From Henckelia pumila (Eukaryota; Streptophyta; Magnoliopsida; Lamiales; Gesneriaceae), in NCBI RefSeq assembly GCF_033568475.1, contig NC_133122.1:19475206-19539205 (forward strand): DNA of 64,000 nt, given 5' to 3'. The position numbers and the translations under genes are program-made. This document shows positions 1 through 13,030 of the stretch, in pieces; position 1 is the stretch's first letter, and each line of letters begins with the position of its first letter. The notes below the pieces were generated by a model. The model saw only the letters and a list, made by a program, of their open reading frames with translations, did no database searches and was not told the DNA's origin.

Positions 1-217
1 ATAAAATTATCACTTTTTTTTTTTTACTTTTTGAACGAAATCTTGAACATAAAAAAAAATTTGGGATTTTTTCTCCCTACCCGACGGGATCCCGAATAGT
101 CGGGTCCCAAAATGTTTCGGGTACGGGATCGGGAGAAAAAAAATTTTTTCGATTCTTTTCGAGACGGGAGTTGGATAAGGGGTTTACGGGACGGGTTCCG
201 ACCCTATTCCACCCCTA
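1..217. mobile_element. 3' part of a hAT-like non-autonomous element (left end outside window)
   Basis: GC-rich blocks with repeated CGGGT/ACCCG words lie in AT-rich DNA and end in CACCCCTA at 217. The reverse complement of this end begins TAGGGGTGGAATAGGGTCGG, the same style as the hAT termini found later in the window with 8-bp target duplications. The left terminus lies before base 1, so the target duplication cannot be checked. No coding capacity is seen. Confidence 0.4.
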
Positions 218-747
218 AAAATTATATATATGCATGTATATATATATATATATATATTTATATTATAAATAATAAATTATTAAAGTTTTTTTTAAAATGA
301 AATATTAACGGGTTCGCGGGTCCAAACCTAGGTTGGATCCATCGAGTTTTGAACTTTTGAGGCGGGGTGGGGCGAGACGAGTCCGGTTCCGAGTCCTATT
401 TTGATAGGATCGGTTTGTTGGGGGGGGGGGGGTGTTGCTGGTAGACTGATTTTCTTTATGTCCTTGCAGCAGTTGACCCCGAAATATTATAGATCGAGTT
501 CAGTTGAAGTTAGTCAACTGATCTCTATTCTTCTCGTGTGTCGATGTCAATTGACAAATAATTATATGTGCCGAATAATTCCAACTGACAGATTGAACTA
601 AGATTGGATGGATTGTGAGTGTGAGTGATAAACTGAAAGTAAGAACACCAAAGTTTGTTTATGGATGTTCGGATATTTCAAAGACTCCTACGTACCCCTT
701 CTTATATCTTGAAACGATTCACTCTAGAAGACTTTGACTATTACAAT

Positions 748-3700
748 TAGACCTGGTCAAGGGCCGGTTTGGACCCGGAATCGGCCCGTGTTCAACGGGA
801 CGGTTAAGCTGGTCAATGGGCCGGTTAAGCTGGTCAACGGGCTAGACTCGGAACCGGGACCGAACCCGCAATTGGTCGTTCCGGTCCCAATTTTCCTTTT
901 GGAAAACCGGCAACCCGGCGGGTTGGATACCTGGCACCCCCATGGGCACCCAGATGATCCAACAACCACAATCAAGTGGCCGTTGAAGCTCTCAATGGCC
1001 ACGATTTTGTGGCCGTTAAAACCCGATCGACCCGGCGAACCTGTCGGGTCTGCCGGAAACTTTTTTAAAAAAAAAATCTATTTTTTTAATCTACAAATAC
1101 CCACAACCCCTTTAATTTTGTTTACACAATTTTCTCTTCATTCTCTCCATTCTCAATTCCTTCTAATTTCTTGAATTATCAAAAATATCAAGTCTCGATT
1201 ATTGGTTTATTGTCAATTGTTGATTTATTTTCATAATTACTCCAATTTTATATTTATACAAATTTCCGTAGCGGGACCAAGTCGTAGGGGTGACAAAGGA
1301 AAAGGAAAGGAAAAGAGCATCATACCACCCGAGGTCATGTATCCTCAATTCAATTTCGATGACTTTGATCTTGAATATTCCGATGATGAAATTCAAGAAC
1401 TTCGACAAGAGGCGCAACAAAGACAACAAGTTGAACAACCAAATCATCATGCAAGTCAAGAAAGTATGAACGATCTGGCGGCCTCTCAAAAAAAAACTTG
1501 AGCGGTGCCTCTCCCGACACCTGATATCTTCACCAAACATTTCGAAAAGGCGACGCTTCCCTCCGGTGATTTGCAAGCCAAATGCAAATATTGTTCGAAA
1601 TGTTACAAATTTAAACTAGGAGGTGGTTATGAAACTTTGACGCGGCATATCGAGAAAAATCATCCGGTGGAAATTGGGATTGATCATGCTCAAACTTAAA
1701 TTCCGGCATTCTATTCTCAATCGGGTAGTGAATCTAAACTATTTAAATATAACGAAGCTAGATTTAGAGAAGAAACGGCTAAATTTTGTGCGGTTGAACA
1801 ACTTTATTTTAGCTTTAGTGATAAATTATCTTTTGAAAATTGAATTTCTACAAGTGCAAATCCTTCTATTAGACGTATTCCAAGAAATAGTCTCAAACGC
1901 ACAATGAAAAAGTTAGTTGTCGATCAAAATAAAGAATTAATTAAGGAATTTTATAGTTTGAATAATAAGGTTTCTTTGTGTTTCGATATTTTGAGTGATC
2001 ATTGGCAAAGTTGTTCATATTTGAGTATTATATGTCATTGGATTGATAATAATTAGAACATTAAAAAAAGGTTGCTTGCATATAGATGTTTCAACGAATC
2101 ATACACGACACAAAATATTTCTCCACTTATATTTGTTATTTTAGAAGAATATGGTCTAACTACTAAAGTTTTTTCAATGTCTTTTGATAATGCTAGTGCA
2201 AATACTTCTAGTATTAGTGAGCTTATTGAAATATGTAAAACATCACTAGGTGGAAAATTTTTTCATATTATATGCACATATCATATTTTAAATTTGTGTG
2301 TTCAAAATGGACTAAAAAGTTTAGGAACATATATTTAACCAATTCGGAACGCTATTCATTATTTATGTACGCATCCCCAAGTTATGAAGCAATGAAAAGA
2401 AAATTTGTAGAGTAAATGGTATGAAGCCTAAACGGTTTGCACGAGACGTTCCAACTCGTTGGAATTCAACATATAAATTGTTATTATTCTATTTTGAATA
2501 TAAAAATTTATTATGTAAATTTTTTCATCAATTTTTTCAAGCTCGTGATATTTATTTGTTTTCAAATCAATGGAACATATGCACTAGTTTTTGTGAAATT
2601 TTAAAAGTGTTTAATGATGCTAGTGACCAATTATCTGGTGTTTATTATCCTACTTCACATTTAATTTTAACACATTGTTGCAACGTTACTTGTATTTTTC
2701 ATGTACATGTTAAATCTAATGATAATATTTTATCTCAATGTATTCTAGTCATGAAAGCAAAATGGGAAAAATATTTTTTGCTCATTCTTGAAATTTTTTT
2801 ATGTACTTTTGTTTTAGATCCTAGACTTAAATTAGATGGCTTAAGCGACATGTTAACATTATATTATGAATCTTTGGAGCCTATTGCGGAAACGATTTCT
2901 ACTATCTCATTGATTTTGTTTAATAGTAAAAGTCATTTATTTGCTATTTATAATGAATATAACATCAAATATGGTGGACAAATTGTTTCACATGAACACA
3001 ATCCACTACAACTAGTAATGTTATTTATAAACTTACTAAAGCACAACTTTTATTAAGGGAACGACGAAACGTCCACGAGGATCCTCAAGTTCTAGTCAGG
3101 AACTTGATAATTATTTTACCACTACTTTTGATTTTAGTGATACAGATGAGAAAAACATCGAAATTTTGAGATGGTGGTCGCAAAAAACACAAATATATTC
3201 AATTTTGTCTACAATGACAAAAAAAATTCTAGTTTTTCCAGTTTCAACAGTTGCAGTGGAGCAATAATTTAGTATTGAAGAAAATACATTAGACGAAGGA
3301 TGTTCTAGCTTAATGCCGGAAAATTTGGAAGCCCAATGTTTGCTCAATGATTGGTTAAAAGCCGCTACTCGAATACAACATATTCAAAGTGATGAAGAAG
3401 TCCAAGATGATACCGAAGGAACATCCGGAACTGCGATGGAAAGAAATGCGAGTGAAGTAAAATAAAATGTAATAGATTTGTAATATAAGATGTTGAAATT
3501 CTAATATATTGTTTATTTAATAAATATAATAGATTTTTATTATGGAGATATGAAATATTTGATTGAGTTTATTTAAAGAATATGCCGTATAAAAAAATTT
3601 AAAAAAAAAATTTGAAGTTGAACACTTGCACTTTCGAATTTAATTCGAAGGGGAAGCGCTGGGCAGGGGGTTGGTAAAACGGTACTCATTATGGAATTGA

Positions 3701-3891
3701 TTAACAATATTTCCAAAGCCCATGATTTTGTTTTAAAAAAAAATTGCAGGGGTTGGCCCGGACCCGAACCCGAAACCGATGCTTAACCGGACCCGGTCCG
3801 GAACCGGCCATGGGCGGACCGGTTAAGGGTTGGTAAAATACCAACCTGGACCCAACGGGTCTGACCCGGACTCGGCCCGTGGCCAGGTCTA
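748..3891 (+). mobile_element. hAT-superfamily DNA transposon with decayed transposase
   Basis: The element is 3144 bp with an exact 8-bp target duplication ATTACAAT at 740-747 and 3892-3899. Its termini are TAGACCTGGTCAAGGGCCGG on the left and, reverse-complemented, TAGACCTGGCCACGGGCCGA on the right. Subterminal repeats of GGTTAAGCTGGTCAA and CCGGACCCGG type occupy both ends. An 8-bp duplication, imperfect inverted termini and a BED-finger transposase inside define a hAT element. It sits inside solo LTR A, so it is younger than that LTR. Confidence 0.92.
1270..3464 (+). pseudogene. hAT transposase (BED zinc finger, hATC) pseudogene
   Basis: This is the remains of the transposase of the surrounding hAT element, which would bind the termini and cut and paste the element in the nucleus. 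An acidic N-terminal part (1270-1500) is followed by a BED-type zinc finger at about 1590-1675 (CKYCSKCYKF, then HIEKNH, a C-x2-C..H-x4-H pattern). Core pieces follow at 1900-2340 and 2421-3056. The C-terminal dimerisation motif at about 3240-3300 has TVAVEQ, then a stop where a residue is expected, then FSIEENT. The frame changes several times and stops occur at about 1499, 1699, 2056, 2338 and 3264, so no functional protein can be made. The last stop is near 3464 and an AT-rich 3' part follows. Confidence 0.85.
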
Positions 3892-4804
3892 ATTACAATC
3901 TACTTGCAACAGCCCACTCCAAGACTAAAACTTATACACACGACCTATCTCAGAACTCTTAGATACAATACTCAAGAAAACAGTTAACGACTGCTTCTTG
4001 TTACAAGTACCTCAACTGATCACACTTGATGATATACAACACTTGTTACCACACAACACTTCAAAACTGATTGCTCTTTACTATGTAGAGGTGCTCTTTA
4101 GTTTTCTTCTGCTTCTTCAGATATAATCTCGAATTTACGCTCTCTAGTACTCAACTAATGTGGGTACACTAAAGATATTTAGTTTTCTATAAAAATGTGT
4201 ATGCGAGTATCTTGATATCCAGAAGTCATTTGAAATATCCGGAAGATGGGTATTTATACTCGATGTGTAACGGCTCTTTCAGATTCAAATTATTGGTCGT
4301 TAGCTTGTCTTTTCTGCAGACATTCCCTGACTTGAAGGTACACTGTCGTGTTTTTGCTTTCGGCTCTTGGTTTGTACGTAAAAGCCTTATCCACAAGAGT
4401 TCCGTTAATTTGAATATTATGCTTAGAATCTTGATTAGTTTTGGTCTTGGTTGGGTTGATGTCAACTGATTTAGTTTAGCTTACTAAACTGAACTCAGTT
4501 TTCTCCACCTGTTCCGATTGAGCTCTGTTCAACTGCTCCGATAAAAATTCTTCCTTTCTGAATGCAGTTGCTATTTTGCAATGATCAAAGATCAACTTAG
4601 TTGATGTCTCAATTTAGCTTATCATTTTATTATGTCTTGACTTTGTTTTTCTTGATGTCAATTGCAGATTTCAGTTTTGGTAGTTTCTTGAACGATAAGT
4701 TTCGCAAATATCAAAACCATGAAAATTCCAACATATTTTTCTTTTCGGGCCGGGGTTGAGGGTTTGGCAAAACCCACCCCGAACTTGTCTCGTTGTCATC
4801 TCTA

Positions 4805-5230
4805 GACTTAGCCCTTCTAAGATCACGTGCGGCTTTTACTCCTTAACTTTGTCCCTTGCGAGTACTAGTAAAGCAGCCTTTATAGTGCAAGTGTGTGTAC
4901 AAGTGTTTAAATGGGAACACAAGAGAGCTTTGAGAATTTTTTTTTATTGTTTTCCAACTTGGTGATTTACAAATAAGGGTTTCACCCTTTTATAGTAGTG
5001 AATTCATACAATGAATGATAAGATCGTTTTGATCCGACGGTAGAGATTAACTCTCCAGAAGCTTTTTGCATCTACACAACTCTATATGCTTTCATGTAAA
5101 TGATTCTATACAAGTTTTATATTTACAAGTGAATTTTAGAGAGCTCTAACTAGAATTTTTTAGGATATATGCAACCTGTACAAGGAACCATACTTTAGAG
5201 ATTTTCGGAATGCACGTGAAGGTGCCAGTT
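4805..5230 (-). repeat. Dispersed LTR-like repeat, copy 1 (continues at 6272-6360)
   Basis: The block closely resembles 21861-22026 plus 22277-22650. Read on the minus strand, both copies carry a TATA-like CTATAAAAGGGTGAAACC (about 4982-4999 here) followed by DNA without long ORFs, as in an LTR or another pol II promoter repeat. Solo LTR B (5231-6271) is inserted in this copy; the alignment resumes after 6272 (GTGCTTCCAAATGAAA). No target duplication or definite ends could be assigned, so the class stays open. Confidence 0.4.
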
Positions 5231-6271
5231 TGTTAGGATCGGGTATGGGGGGTTTTTCCTTTGCTCGACTGAGAACACTATAGCAGTCTACCACCCAAAA
5301 AATACTTAATTCAGTTTAGTTTAGGTTGATCAACTGAATCCTTTTATTTTCGTGTGTCGATGCTAATTTGCAAACAAATTAATGTTCGAAATAATACAAA
5401 CTAATAGATTGAAATAGTATTCAATGGACTGATTGAGATAGTGAGTGCGTGAGAGTAAGAGACTTAAATTAAAATGGCATTGAGGTTGTTTATGGATGTT
5501 CGGATATTTCAAAGACTCTTAAGTTGCCTTTCTTCTACCTCGGAAGGATTCACTCTAGAAGAATTTGACTATTATAACACCTTTGCAACAACCCACTCTA
5601 CTCCTTGAAAAATCAAGAACACAGTCCACGACTGCTTCTTGTTACAATGAGGTTTTCAGCACCTCAACTGATAAATTAAAGAAACCACTTATGTTTACAA
5701 TACGACACTTAACACTAAATGATCTTCAATATACTGATATGTGCTAGTGTTCTTTAGCTCTTGAATATATTGTTGAAGTATGCTTTTCGTTCCTCAATTG
5801 TAAGTGTATGCGCGAGTATTTTCTTAAGAAGCCGAATGGTCTTCAAGTGCCCCAAAGATATGTATTTATACTTTCTGAACAAATGGTTCTTTCAAATTCG
5901 AATCAATGTCGTTGGCTTGTCTTCTCTGCAGACATTCCCTGACAAAATCATACACTGATGTGCTCTGATTATGCGGTGTTTGGTCTTTGTACGATTGATT
6001 TTATCCACATGTGGTAAACTGATGAAGCAAGCAATCAGTTTGATGAACGATTCAGTTGATCATTTAGATTTCAGTCGCCCTAAACTGAATGCAATTTACC
6101 TCATTTACTTTGGTTGATCTTTGGTCAACGATCAACTCAGTTGATGTCTTCAGTTTAGCTCGGCGACTTGGCAATTTTTCTTGTTTGGTTTTTCTTGTAG
6201 AACATGTGCAGTTTACCAGTGGCTTTTCTTGGTCAATTTTGCAAATATCAAAACATTGTAAAATTCCAACA
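5231..6271. repeat. Solo LTR, copy B
   Basis: The unit is 1041 bp, starts TGTTAGGATCGGG and ends AATTCCAACA. The flanking pentamers are CAGTT (5226-5230) and CGGTT (6272-6276), one mismatch, consistent with an aged 5-bp duplication. It is homologous to copy A (402-4733) over most of its length, including TTATGGATGTTCGGATATTT and the block ending TTTGACTATTA. It carries no coding sequence. It lies inside the repeat that begins at 4805, which continues after 6271. Confidence 0.55.
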
Positions 6272-6839
6272 CGGTTTGTGACCGTGTGCTTCCAAATGAA
6301 AAATAGACATGACACGATTAAATATATTATTTATAAGTAATTTTTTTTTGAGGAAATATTTATAAGTAATTTTAATAATTAAATATAAATATTGTATATT
6401 TATTTTTATATTTTTTCATTAACTTTGTATAGATAATTATAAATTTACAAAAACTATTTGTAATGATTAAAAACAATAAAATCACTCACTAATAAAATTA
6501 CAAAAACTATTGGTCGATATAATTAATAATGATTAAAATAATAAAATCGCTCACTAATTTTGTATATTCTCGAAAATAAATTCTTATATTAATTTAAAAA
6601 ATATGATACAAATATTAATGAAACATGATAATTTTATATGTAATTAAATTTATATCTAACTTAATAGAACAAAGATAGTCATTAAAATAATAAAATTATT
6701 AACTTATATAATATATGTTTAAATTTTAAAAATATGATCCCAATATTATTATTATTTAGTCGTATCATTTCAAAATGAACAAAATTTTCCATTATTATTT
6801 GTCTTTTATATTATAATACGCAATTTTTAAATTCAATGC
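6272..6839. other. AT-rich intergenic DNA
   Basis: The first ~90 bases continue the dispersed repeat of 4805-5230. The rest is very AT-rich with short recurring words such as ACAAAAACTATTTG and AATAAAATCACTCACTAA. No ORF, terminal repeat or RNA gene could be supported. Confidence 0.5.
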
Positions 6840-7328
6840 TAAAACTTGGAACCATGGGCTAAAGACTAACTGGACCACCTTTCCAACATAGGAAAATGGG
6901 CTAAACACGAACTGGACTAGTATAGGCCCATGTTCTAAGACCAACTAGACCACAATAATGAAACATAGACCCATGGTCAAGAGATTAACTGGACCACCAT
7001 TACTAACATATTTAACTATGCGCTTGATTACCCAAATATTTGGGCTTCAAAACTAAGACGAACTCACATGTAGTAAGTAGACTCGGGCCTTGAAATCCAG
7101 ATTATTTAAGTTAACTAGATGGGTTCTTACGCTGGCCTAAAAATTAATTTGGGCTTTAATTAGCTGGGTTAAGGTTATAGGTCCATGAGCTCAAAGACGA
7201 GCTTCTGCATCCTAAAACTATTTAAATTATATATTTGATTAGGGTTTTGTAGTTGGGATTTCAGCGGCTGTTTCACCCTCATTTTCTGATCCCTATCCGC
7301 ATCTCTTCGGTCGTTCGATTCTGCAATC
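6840..7328 (+). promoter_or_regulatory. RPS23 promoter and 5' UTR with telo-box and TGGGCT/GGCCCA motifs
   Basis: A telo-box (TTAGGGTTT, reverse of AAACCCTAA) lies at 7239-7247, about 80 bp before the start codon. Several TGGGCT or GGCCCA words, the core of plant site II elements, occur between 6850 and 7160. Site II plus telo-box is the known arrangement in plant ribosomal-protein promoters. From about 6848 to 7015 the DNA consists of four degenerate copies of a ~40-bp unit (ATGGGCTAAAGACTAACTGG type). The leader just before the ATG is pyrimidine-rich. No transcription start can be fixed from sequence alone. Confidence 0.6.
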
Positions 7329-8606
<1,278 letters not shown>

Positions 8607-9780
8607 GTCATTATCTTTTCTTTTTCCCCTTGGCTGAGTGATAGTCAGGTTTTTTATGAACTATTGAAATGCTTTAAGTCAACTTTGTGAACAATTTTGT
8701 TTCTTTTATTTTTATCAGAGTTGTACCAGTGTTGATTTCTCTGTCATTACTACCTGCAACAGGTCTCTTTCTGTTCGGATCTGTAGATGTGGTTCATATG
8801 TTAAGGCTAGGTTGAGTTGATAGTGATTTGGTGATATGGTAATTTTGGCTTGGGGAACGGCCAAATTTTGAGTGTTTAGTAGGGTGCAGAGCTCTATGGC
8901 GGAACACCGAAACATGAAGCTTGTTATGTAAACTTAGCAGTGGTAAACTTGCAACGACATTCACACGTACAGTGTCGTATGCATTGCAAGTGAGAAAATT
9001 CAAATGAATCCTGAGTTCTTGTCCCATGGATATAAATATGGAATGCTGAATTAGTTTCATCGCCAGGGCAATAATACCCAGGTTGAGGAAAGGTTAAAGG
9101 TGAATGAAAAAGGGCAGGATGACTAGATGAATTTTAGGATGGAACTGTGAGAAATTACTATGTAAGATTTTCGATGTCTTTGGTTGCCCAATTTTCAATA
9201 AACTTGTACTCACATCCTGTTTATGGTATTTGGTAGGTAGCTCATTGGTAAAGTAAAAATAGTTGGTTGCAATTGCAATGGATCATGGAGCCAATGCCAC
9301 TAGATCTTGTCAGCACGCACATATATGAGCTAGAAACATTCTTGCAAGCGCTTGTTATTTATATTTAGGGACCTAATAGTTAAATGGGTAATAAAACCAA
9401 AATCAACTTTCATTTTTAATAGCTTAAATTATTTAGTTGATCATCGGGACAATTGAGGAATTTCCGAAAAAACACTAAATTGATTTGACCATAAAAAAAT
9501 CCACAAGACCTAGACTTCGGAAGTTGAATTTTAAGTAAAACAAGAGAACGAAACATAGATTCAAATTTCATGAAAAATCTGGTAAAAAAGAACTAAAAAT
9601 AATGTGGGACAGTTTGTTTATGCTATAAATGTCTATCGTTTGTTAAAATCAACCAAAAAGAATGAACACGAGATGTAAATACAATCTATAAATTTCCTGA
9701 CTCGATTGTGCACCAAAATAACAACCAATATACAGTACAAGGAATAACACAAGTTTCAAAACAATAGTTAGAGGAAAAGT
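8607..9780. other. Intergenic region between convergent genes
   Basis: This is the 3' flank of RPS23 (+) and of the plastid-protein gene (-). It contains T-rich DNA after the RPS23 stop that could serve 3' end formation, but no polyadenylation site can be placed. Only short spurious ORFs are present. I saw no repeat termini or RNA gene here. Confidence 0.5.
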
Positions 9781-11488
9781 TTACTTAACCGGTGCTAGAA
9801 TTGTGTACACTAAAAGAAAAGTGACAATGACAATGGCTCCAGCAAGAGTGAAACTCGGACTGGTCCATAAGCTGAGATTTGACCTCTCTGTTCTTTTGAT
9901 GGGATCAACCTCCTCCGATAATGGGAACTCGGAGCGCTTGGGATTCCAGCTTACATACTTGTCAGGTGAGAAATCTGAGAAAATAGTCTTTTTCCCTTGC
10001 TTTTTGAATTTGGACCAGGCTTTGTCCCAATCTGTTGAGAATTTATCACCTGCAAAATGAAAACGTAGAAAATACTTAATTAGTCTTTGCCCGCCAGTGA
10101 TGGTCAGAACAAGTGATCGTAGCGTATTTATGTTTCTTCAGGGGCTAAATAGAATCATGCAATGTCCTTATATACACTCATCCATTGCCGCATCACTTAT
10201 AAGTCGCAGAATACACTTCAAAGTTTTTCAAGTTAATTTTTACTTCTCTCAGTTTGTGCAGTGGCCTTCATTTTCCGAAAAAGGCTACGTGTCTGTCAAT
10301 CTCACGAGTCTATCTTATCTATGGACTATGATTAAACAAAACGGAGAAACAATAATATCTTGAGCTAAAATCTTCACAAACACAAGCTCTCTCTCTCTCT
10401 CTCTCTGTACAAATGTCACTCCCATGGCTTCCACTGAAATGCGTATGTTGGCATGAAAACTCCACCAAGTGTATGTGTCTATAAGTTTAAGCCATATAAC
10501 ATTGGTATCTGAGATGTTTTGTGAATATATGGCTTGCAATAGGTAAAAACATCTTGTGTTTCAATAGCTTGAAGAAGTGATTCTTGGATAGTGATATCCA
10601 AAGGTTTGAGCTGAATAGCACACGAAGAGAGGTTATCAGTAAAACCGAATGAATCAATGCCTATGACTCGTTCAGAGGCACGAGTATGAAACCGGCTACG
10701 GATGTCTTATATGGCTTGAAAGTATAGTCCATTGTAAGTGAATCGTGAATCAGAAAAATGCCTTGGTAGTTATAATACATCGTGAATAGAGTGATTAATT
10801 CCATGATACACAGTTTTCTGATGGAAATATCTCTAGTGCTCAAGTACACATCATGATCTAAATAAAATAGGAATATTATCCAATTATTTAGCACATGCAT
10901 CCACCAGGGATAAAAGGCAAATCGAACAAACGAGATTCAAAAAACAAGAATATAGGTCAATACGTGAGAGTTATTTCATTCTTGAATTCTTTACCAATCA
11001 CAATATCTGCAAATTGTTCCAAACTCATGCTAAGCTAACAAGACAAAAACTCCCTTCATTTGTTTTGGAGCACGTTTTAGAAATTTGCCTACAAAATCTG
11101 AAATTTGTAGCTCTAATGCCCAGCTTAGATATGCCTCAAACGGAAAAGCGCACAAAATTCACCCCTCGACAAAACCAACTAGCAAATTTGCACTTTCTTC
11201 CAAATTAACCAAAAGCTTGATCTTTAGCCTACTAATAATTCTGATTACGAGTAAGGAAATCAACATGGAATCAACAATCTAGCGGTCCACGGTTGAAACC
11301 CACATGCATGCATAAGCATAATGCCATCGAGAGAGCAAAAAAAAAAACACACCTTTGCTGCCATTATTGTCGCCATTAGGCTGGGGTGAAGACCTCGTTG
11401 AACAGATAGGCTTGATAATTGTATGATTTCTCGGGAGAGTCCATAAATGGTGAGAATAAATGCTTCCAATCCGAAGTCGAATATCCAT
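9781..11488 (-). CDS. Small C-terminally anchored, probably plastid-targeted protein, two exons
   Basis: Exon 1 is 11353-11488 and exon 2 is 9781-10049 on the minus strand, joined across a 1303-bp GT..AG intron (donor AAAG/GTGTGT, acceptor TTTTGCAG/GTGATA) to 405 nt, giving 134 aa. Residues 1-46 are rich in Ser, Arg and Asn with few acidic residues, like a plastid transit peptide, though this is inference. The mature part starts near DKFSTDWDKAWSKFKK, has SPDKYVSWNP and SEEVDPIKRTERSNL, and ends in one hydrophobic segment at about residues 111-132 followed by PVK. It resembles a conserved plant chloroplast membrane protein; Arabidopsis At1g42960 is a possible relative, recalled without a search. 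A truncated duplicate of exon 1 and part of the intron lies at 13766-20480. The start is the first ATG of exon 1; an upstream exon cannot be excluded. Confidence 0.62.
10389..10407. repeat. (CT)n microsatellite in the intron
   Basis: A short CT run lies in the intron of the plastid-protein gene. The corresponding place in the duplicated intron (13996-14032) has a run of about 18 units, so the tract has changed length since the duplication. Confidence 0.8.
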
Positions 11489-11755
11489 TTGGTATTATAT
11501 CTTGTTTCGAGTATTTTTCCCCAAATTGATTTAGAAATTTCAGCCTCCAGATTCTTTGGTACTACAAATTAGGAATACAGTACACCTTGCATCTCATAAA
11601 CGACGAGCTTGTTGCGTCTTCCAAACGCGCTTTAAAGAAAAATCAGAATAGAACTGCAATTTCACTTTTATTTTTTTTTAAAAAATATATATATATTATA
11701 TCTATTCTCTCTGTATATTTTAATATTATAATTGCGAAATCACTAGGGATGTCAA
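11489..11755. other. 5' flank of the plastid-protein gene
   Basis: This is minus-strand upstream DNA. The first ~170 bases have a counterpart at 20345-20480, upstream of the broken duplicate, so the duplicated segment included promoter or 5' UTR. A T-rich and (AT)n stretch lies at 11665-11700. No ORF of note. Confidence 0.45.
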
Positions 11756-12351
11756 TGAGTCGGGTCTAAAACCAACCCCGCATTGAACTTGATCCCGCGG
11801 GGCGGGTTAAGACCCGACCAAGCGGGTCCACATGCGGGTCCGGGTTTGGCCGGATCCGCCCAGAATCCGTCCCACCAAAAATATTTATGTTAAATATACT
11901 TTAATATAAATATAAAATATACATGTATATATATTAATAATATATAATTATATTATTTATATTATATAATCAATATTTTATTCATAATTTGAGTTTATAA
12001 TATTTTTGGATTTAAATAATTTTAATATATTATGATATTTTTAATATGAAAATATATTATTATGATTTTTTTTGTTATTAATTATTAATTAAATAAAAAA
12101 TAATATATTTTAATTTGTAGGAATATTTTTTTGTCCTAAATATTATTAATATAAATTAAAAAAATAAATTTAATGATGATTTGTTAATTTTTTATTTAAT
12201 AAAATTTAAATTATTTAATTTGACAATTCCAACAGATCTAATTCGGATTGGACCCTCCAGGTCCAACGGGGCGGGGCGGGGTGAGACGGGTCCACGGGTT
12301 GGTGGGGTGGGTCTTGGGTTTTTCCAAACCCGCCCCGTTGCCATCCCTAAA
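11756..12351. mobile_element. hAT-like non-autonomous element
   Basis: The termini are TAGGGATGTCAATGAGTCGG on the left and, reverse-complemented, TAGGGATGGCAACGGGGCGG on the right. Flanking octamers are GAAATCAC and AAAGTCAC (two mismatches), compatible with an old 8-bp duplication. The subterminal regions are GC-rich with CGGGT/ACCCG repeats; the interior (11880-12230) is almost pure A+T and non-coding. The same family occurs interrupted at 218-4804. Confidence 0.7.
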
Positions 12352-13030
12352 AGTCACGTCAAATTGGTACGTTGGTGTGACTTCTTTGTTTACAATTTTT
12401 TTACAATGATTTATTTTTTTATTTTCTACAATTATTTAATAAAAAAACAAAATGTACATGAACGCAAACGCATACGCAAAAACAAACCCTACAAGCACGC
12501 AACGCGCATATTCACAAACGCACTGTATAAGCACGTAATACGTGCAATTTGGTACTAGTATTATATTAAACATGATGGAGGCTTTGCTACTTGGTATGAC
12601 ATCCATCATATTTTTTTTGTCTTTTGATGACTATGTAATTACAGAAATGTCACACTCACTATATGTTTTTGCCTTTTATGAATATTTATTTTAAAAAATA
12701 TCATTTTTTTATTTCATTATTTTTTTAATGTTCAGTTAAAAAAAAGGACAATAGAAGGCACACGTTACGTGCGTCCGAATATTAATATTATATTAAGTGT
12801 AAAGTCATACCAAATTGGTATGTTAATGTGATATTTTTGTTTGCTTTTTTTAAGAATTTTTTTATATCTTTGTTTGTTTTTTTTTACAATTTTTTAAATA
12901 TTATTTTATTTTTGTATAATTATTTAATTAAAACGAATTATACAATCATGCAACGTGCCGTGCAAGAAAAAACGCATCATATAAGCATGTAACGTATGCA
13001 ATTCAGATATACTATTAATAATGTATGCAT
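12352..13030 (+). mobile_element. Two or three degenerate Helitron-like copies (3' ends)
   Basis: 12352-12558 and about 12795-13012 are diverged copies of one sequence (CCAAATTGGTAtGTT.. near the start). The first ends in a perfect 6-bp hairpin GCACGT-AAT-ACGTGC at 12531-12545, then nine bases, then CTAG at 12555-12558 followed by T, the canonical Helitron 3' end. The second has a GCATGT-AAC-GTATGC hairpin at about 12984-12998 and a mutated end. Between them, about 12758-12775, is a third worn hairpin-like end. No Rep/helicase sequence is present, so these would be non-autonomous. 5' ends could not be fixed. Confidence 0.5.

Larger units (their letters stand above)
402..4733. repeat. Solo LTR, copy A (1180 bp without its insert)
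   Basis: The unit starts TGATAGGATCGG at 402 and ends TTCCAACA at 4733. It is bounded by an exact 5-bp duplication TATTT at 397-401 and 4734-4738. A related unit lies at 5231-6271; both share the block around TTATGGATGTTCGGATATTT and the same 3' end. TG..CA ends, 5-bp duplications, no coding sequence and no second LTR suggest a solo LTR left by intra-element recombination. A 3.1-kb hAT element (748-3891) interrupts it. A G12 run sits near 421. The alternative is another non-coding element with TG..CA ends, since no internal region is available for comparison. Confidence 0.6.
218..4804. mobile_element. hAT-like non-autonomous element, right part, split by a solo LTR
   Basis: The pieces 218-401 and 4739-4804 together match the right half of the better-preserved element at 11756-12351: an AT-rich interior, then GGGGCGGGGTGAGACGGGTC-like DNA, then an end of the form CGTTGTCATCTCTA. 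The reverse complement of the end reads TAGAGATGACAACGAGAC, close to the TAGGGATGgCAACGGGGCGG terminus of that family. A solo LTR (402-4733), itself carrying a hAT element, is inserted inside it. A (TA)n run lies at 236-258. The left end is not recoverable in this window. Confidence 0.45.

Noticed and set aside
734-1174. A 146-codon plus-strand frame at the left end of the first hAT
   Set aside because: It runs through the GC-rich terminal repeats and mirrors a minus-strand frame; no protein features.
4805-5230. Endogenous pararetrovirus promoter
   Set aside because: A TATA-box-like promoter on the minus strand is suggestive, but no viral protein sequence lies next to either copy; an LTR-like repeat is enough to explain it.
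8715-9060. Minus-strand open frames downstream of RPS23
   Set aside because: Short, overlapping in different frames, no recognisable domain or splice structure; chance frames.
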